Under the pieces are notes generated by a model. That model worked only from the letters and a program-made list of their open reading frames with translations, ran no database searches and had not been told where the DNA came from. Positions 12,145-13,083 of a stretch of 13,083 nucleotides of DNA are shown in pieces; positions within the stretch are counted from its first letter, which is position 1, and each line of letters starts with the position of its first letter. This stretch comes from Porticoccaceae bacterium (GTDB lineage: Bacteria > Pseudomonadota > Gammaproteobacteria > Pseudomonadales > Porticoccaceae), in the NCBI GenBank assembly GCA_023228865.1, contig JALOAH010000098.1, forward strand, positions 1-13,083, in the 5' to 3' direction. The position numbers were made by a program, and so were the translations under genes.

Positions 12145-12564
12145 TCAAATTACCTTGAATTGTGTGCCAATAGGTTGAGCCCCCAAGAGAGAGAAAAGCC
12201 GCTCGGCCCTTTCCCCCAGAGCGCCGCCAAAGGATGTTGCAAGCATGATGTCGGCATCTTCTCCCCATCCTCTTGCCCAGCGCAGATAACCGCGCACCAG
12301 GGCCAGCCCTTCGCTTTCCGCGTACAGGAACTCGTTTCCGACCTTCATGCTTTTGGCGTAGATGCACGGGGAGGCCACCCCAACAACTACTCCATCTAGC
12401 TTCTCGTTCACCAGCACCAGGCTGTAGGGATTGAAAAGCCTTACCTTCAGCGAGGCACCGCAAATGTCGCGGTCGAAGGATGAGTAGTTCTCGGACAGGC
12501 TGTTGGCTTTCTCGAACACATCAACGCAGGCGTCGATGTCAGCGAAGGTGGCGTGGCGGATCAA
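12145..12564 (-). CDS. GNAT-like acyltransferase protein within the virion operon
   Basis: A 139-residue protein of the GNAT type: it opens IRHATFADIDACVDVF, the usual first strand and helix, has strands PYSLVLVNEKLDGVVVGVAS (48-67) and ends with a LFSLLGAQPIGTQFKVI tail like the last strand-helix-strand. The acetyl-CoA loop (R/Q-x-x-G-x-G/A) is not seen; the corresponding region reads ALVRGYLRWARGWGEDADIMLA, so it may not bind acetyl-CoA in the usual way. The start is TTG 12564, overlapping the previous stop (TTGA), with no clear ribosome site, so translation likely depends on coupling. GNAT-like proteins sit among tail and internal-protein genes in several podoviruses. Substrate unknown. 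Confidence 0.7.
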   Translation of the reverse strand: MIRHATFADIDACVDVFEKANSLSENYSSFDRDICGASLKVRLFNPYSLVLVNEKLDGVVVGVASPCIYAKSMKVGNEFLYAESEGLALVRGYLRWARGWGEDADIMLATSFGGALGERAERLFSLLGAQPIGTQFKVI

Positions 12565-13083
12565 AAGGATATATTCCCCAGGTTGAAGTTCGGCAGCCCG
12601 CTTGTCGGAGGCGGCTGTGTCGATCCTGCCTGCGACTGCGCCGGACCGCTCGCCCGGTAGACAACCTGACCATCCACGATGTCGAAGTCGGCCATGGCCG
12701 TGGTGGTGGCTAGATTGTTGTAGTGCATCTCGATCAGGTTGTTGACCATCGACTGCTTGTTTTCTTTCTTCAGGTCGGCAGACTGGATCTGCGCAATGGC
12801 ATCGGTCAGCGAGGCGTTCATGCCGGACACCTGGCGGAACAGCTCCTGCGCTGAGGCCCTGGCAAGCTCGTCCGATCTTGCCTGCCGCTCTGCTGCGCTC
12901 TCCCCCGCCCGGAACTCCCTTTCGAACAGATTCTGCTCGGCCTGGAAGTTGCGGATTATTTCGTCTTGTGCTGCTTGGAATTGCCTGTTGGCCTCGTTCT
13001 GTGTCGCTTGGAATTGCAGGTTGGCAGCATTCATGGAAGACTGGTGCGCCCTGTCAGCGGCGCGCTGCCTGCCTTCAAATGCA
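12561..13083 (-). CDS. Coiled-coil virion protein, 5' end beyond the window
   Basis: The frame is open to the right edge: codons before ATG 13034 (AFEGRQRAADRAHQSS) continue the same charged helical style, so the gene probably starts outside the window and the internal ATG is not its start. The visible 173 residues begin with a long helix built of 11-residue repeats, then a helical middle (AQELFRQVSGMNASLTDAIAQIQ) and a Pro/Gly/Gln-rich tail. Composition recalls the N-terminus of P22 gp7-type proteins and of coiled-coil internal virion proteins in marine podoviruses, but identity is open. Its stop overlaps the TTG of the GNAT gene. Confidence 0.7.
   Translation of the reverse strand, partial: AFEGRQRAADRAHQSSMNAANLQFQATQNEANRQFQAAQDEIIRNFQAEQNLFEREFRAGESAAERQARSDELARASAQELFRQVSGMNASLTDAIAQIQSADLKKENKQSMVNNLIEMHYNNLATTTAMADFDIVDGQVVYRASGPAQSQAGSTQPPPTSGLPNFNLGNISF
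12885..13016 (-). repeat. Four 11-residue (hendecad) coiled-coil repeats
   Basis: Counting from ATG 13034, residues 7-17 (QFQATQNEANR), 18-28 (QFQAAQDEIIR), 29-39 (NFQAEQNLFER) and 40-50 (EFRAGESAAER) are four consecutive 11-residue units with Phe at position 2, Ala at 4 and Arg at 11. An 11-residue period gives a nearly straight, right-handed coiled coil. Confidence 0.85.

Noticed and set aside
11567..12463. A 298-codon minus-strand frame overlapping the GNAT and Ala/Gly-rich genes
   Set aside because: Arg/Ser/Trp-rich translation typical of an off-frame reading of GC-rich DNA; it covers two better-supported, well-coupled genes and has no ribosome site.

Overview
The window reads as a temperate, short-tailed (P22-like podovirus) phage or prophage of a gammaproteobacterium. 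The host clue is a CCA-encoding tRNA-Cys 3' end used as the attachment site; GC-rich codon use and the protein flavour fit the Pseudomonas/Halomonas/Marinobacter range, but the genus cannot be fixed from sequence alone. The gene order, read right to left, matches the P22 plan: ejection proteins (gene 7/20/16 type), a membrane/exported 'moron' block where P22 keeps sieA, an immI-like switch (two ribbon-helix-helix repressors and an antirepressor), accessory genes, attachment site, integrase.

Left end (1-2290): the tail of an unknown gene, a tyrosine recombinase lacking two usual catalytic residues, tandem 11-bp repeats that look like integrase arm sites, and a 3' tRNA-Cys fragment that is the att core. 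Phage genes lie on both sides of this core, so it looks like attP of a free or circular phage genome (or a tandem-prophage junction) rather than a phage-host boundary. Right of it are a 52-aa CsrA and an exported NPYG-repeat protein.

Switch region (2291-4376): two face-to-face promoters with interleaved -35 elements and TTGACTT/GACTTC half-sites separate a leftward operon (Mnt-like RHH protein, then a 234-aa protein with an R-x4-H motif suggestive of HEPN ribonucleases) from a rightward operon that starts with an Arc-sized RHH protein and a Rha/KilA-C antirepressor.

Rightward operon continued (4373-6433): after the antirepressor come a 28-aa stitched ORF, a 110-aa unknown, a 133-aa protein faintly like the S24/LexA C-terminal fold, a 209-aa phage protein with RAMP/Cas7-like sequence features, and a 147-aa conserved phage protein. 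A period-5 GC-rich repetitive stretch and a strong intrinsic terminator follow.

Moron block (6471-7488): its own promoter, then a lipoprotein, a small exported protein and a two-helix membrane protein. These would act at the envelope and are candidates for superinfection exclusion or lysogenic conversion.

Virion block (7471-13083, minus strand): six tightly coupled genes, the first running off the right edge: a coiled-coil protein with 11-residue repeats, a degenerate GNAT, an Ala/Gly-rich protein, a Met/Gln/Pro-rich protein, and two ejection proteins. They presumably form the internal/ejection complex that carries DNA across the envelope.

The most unusual points are the HEPN-like gene tied to the maintenance repressor, the RAMP-like protein in the antirepressor operon, the CsrA beside attP, and the period-5 sequence.
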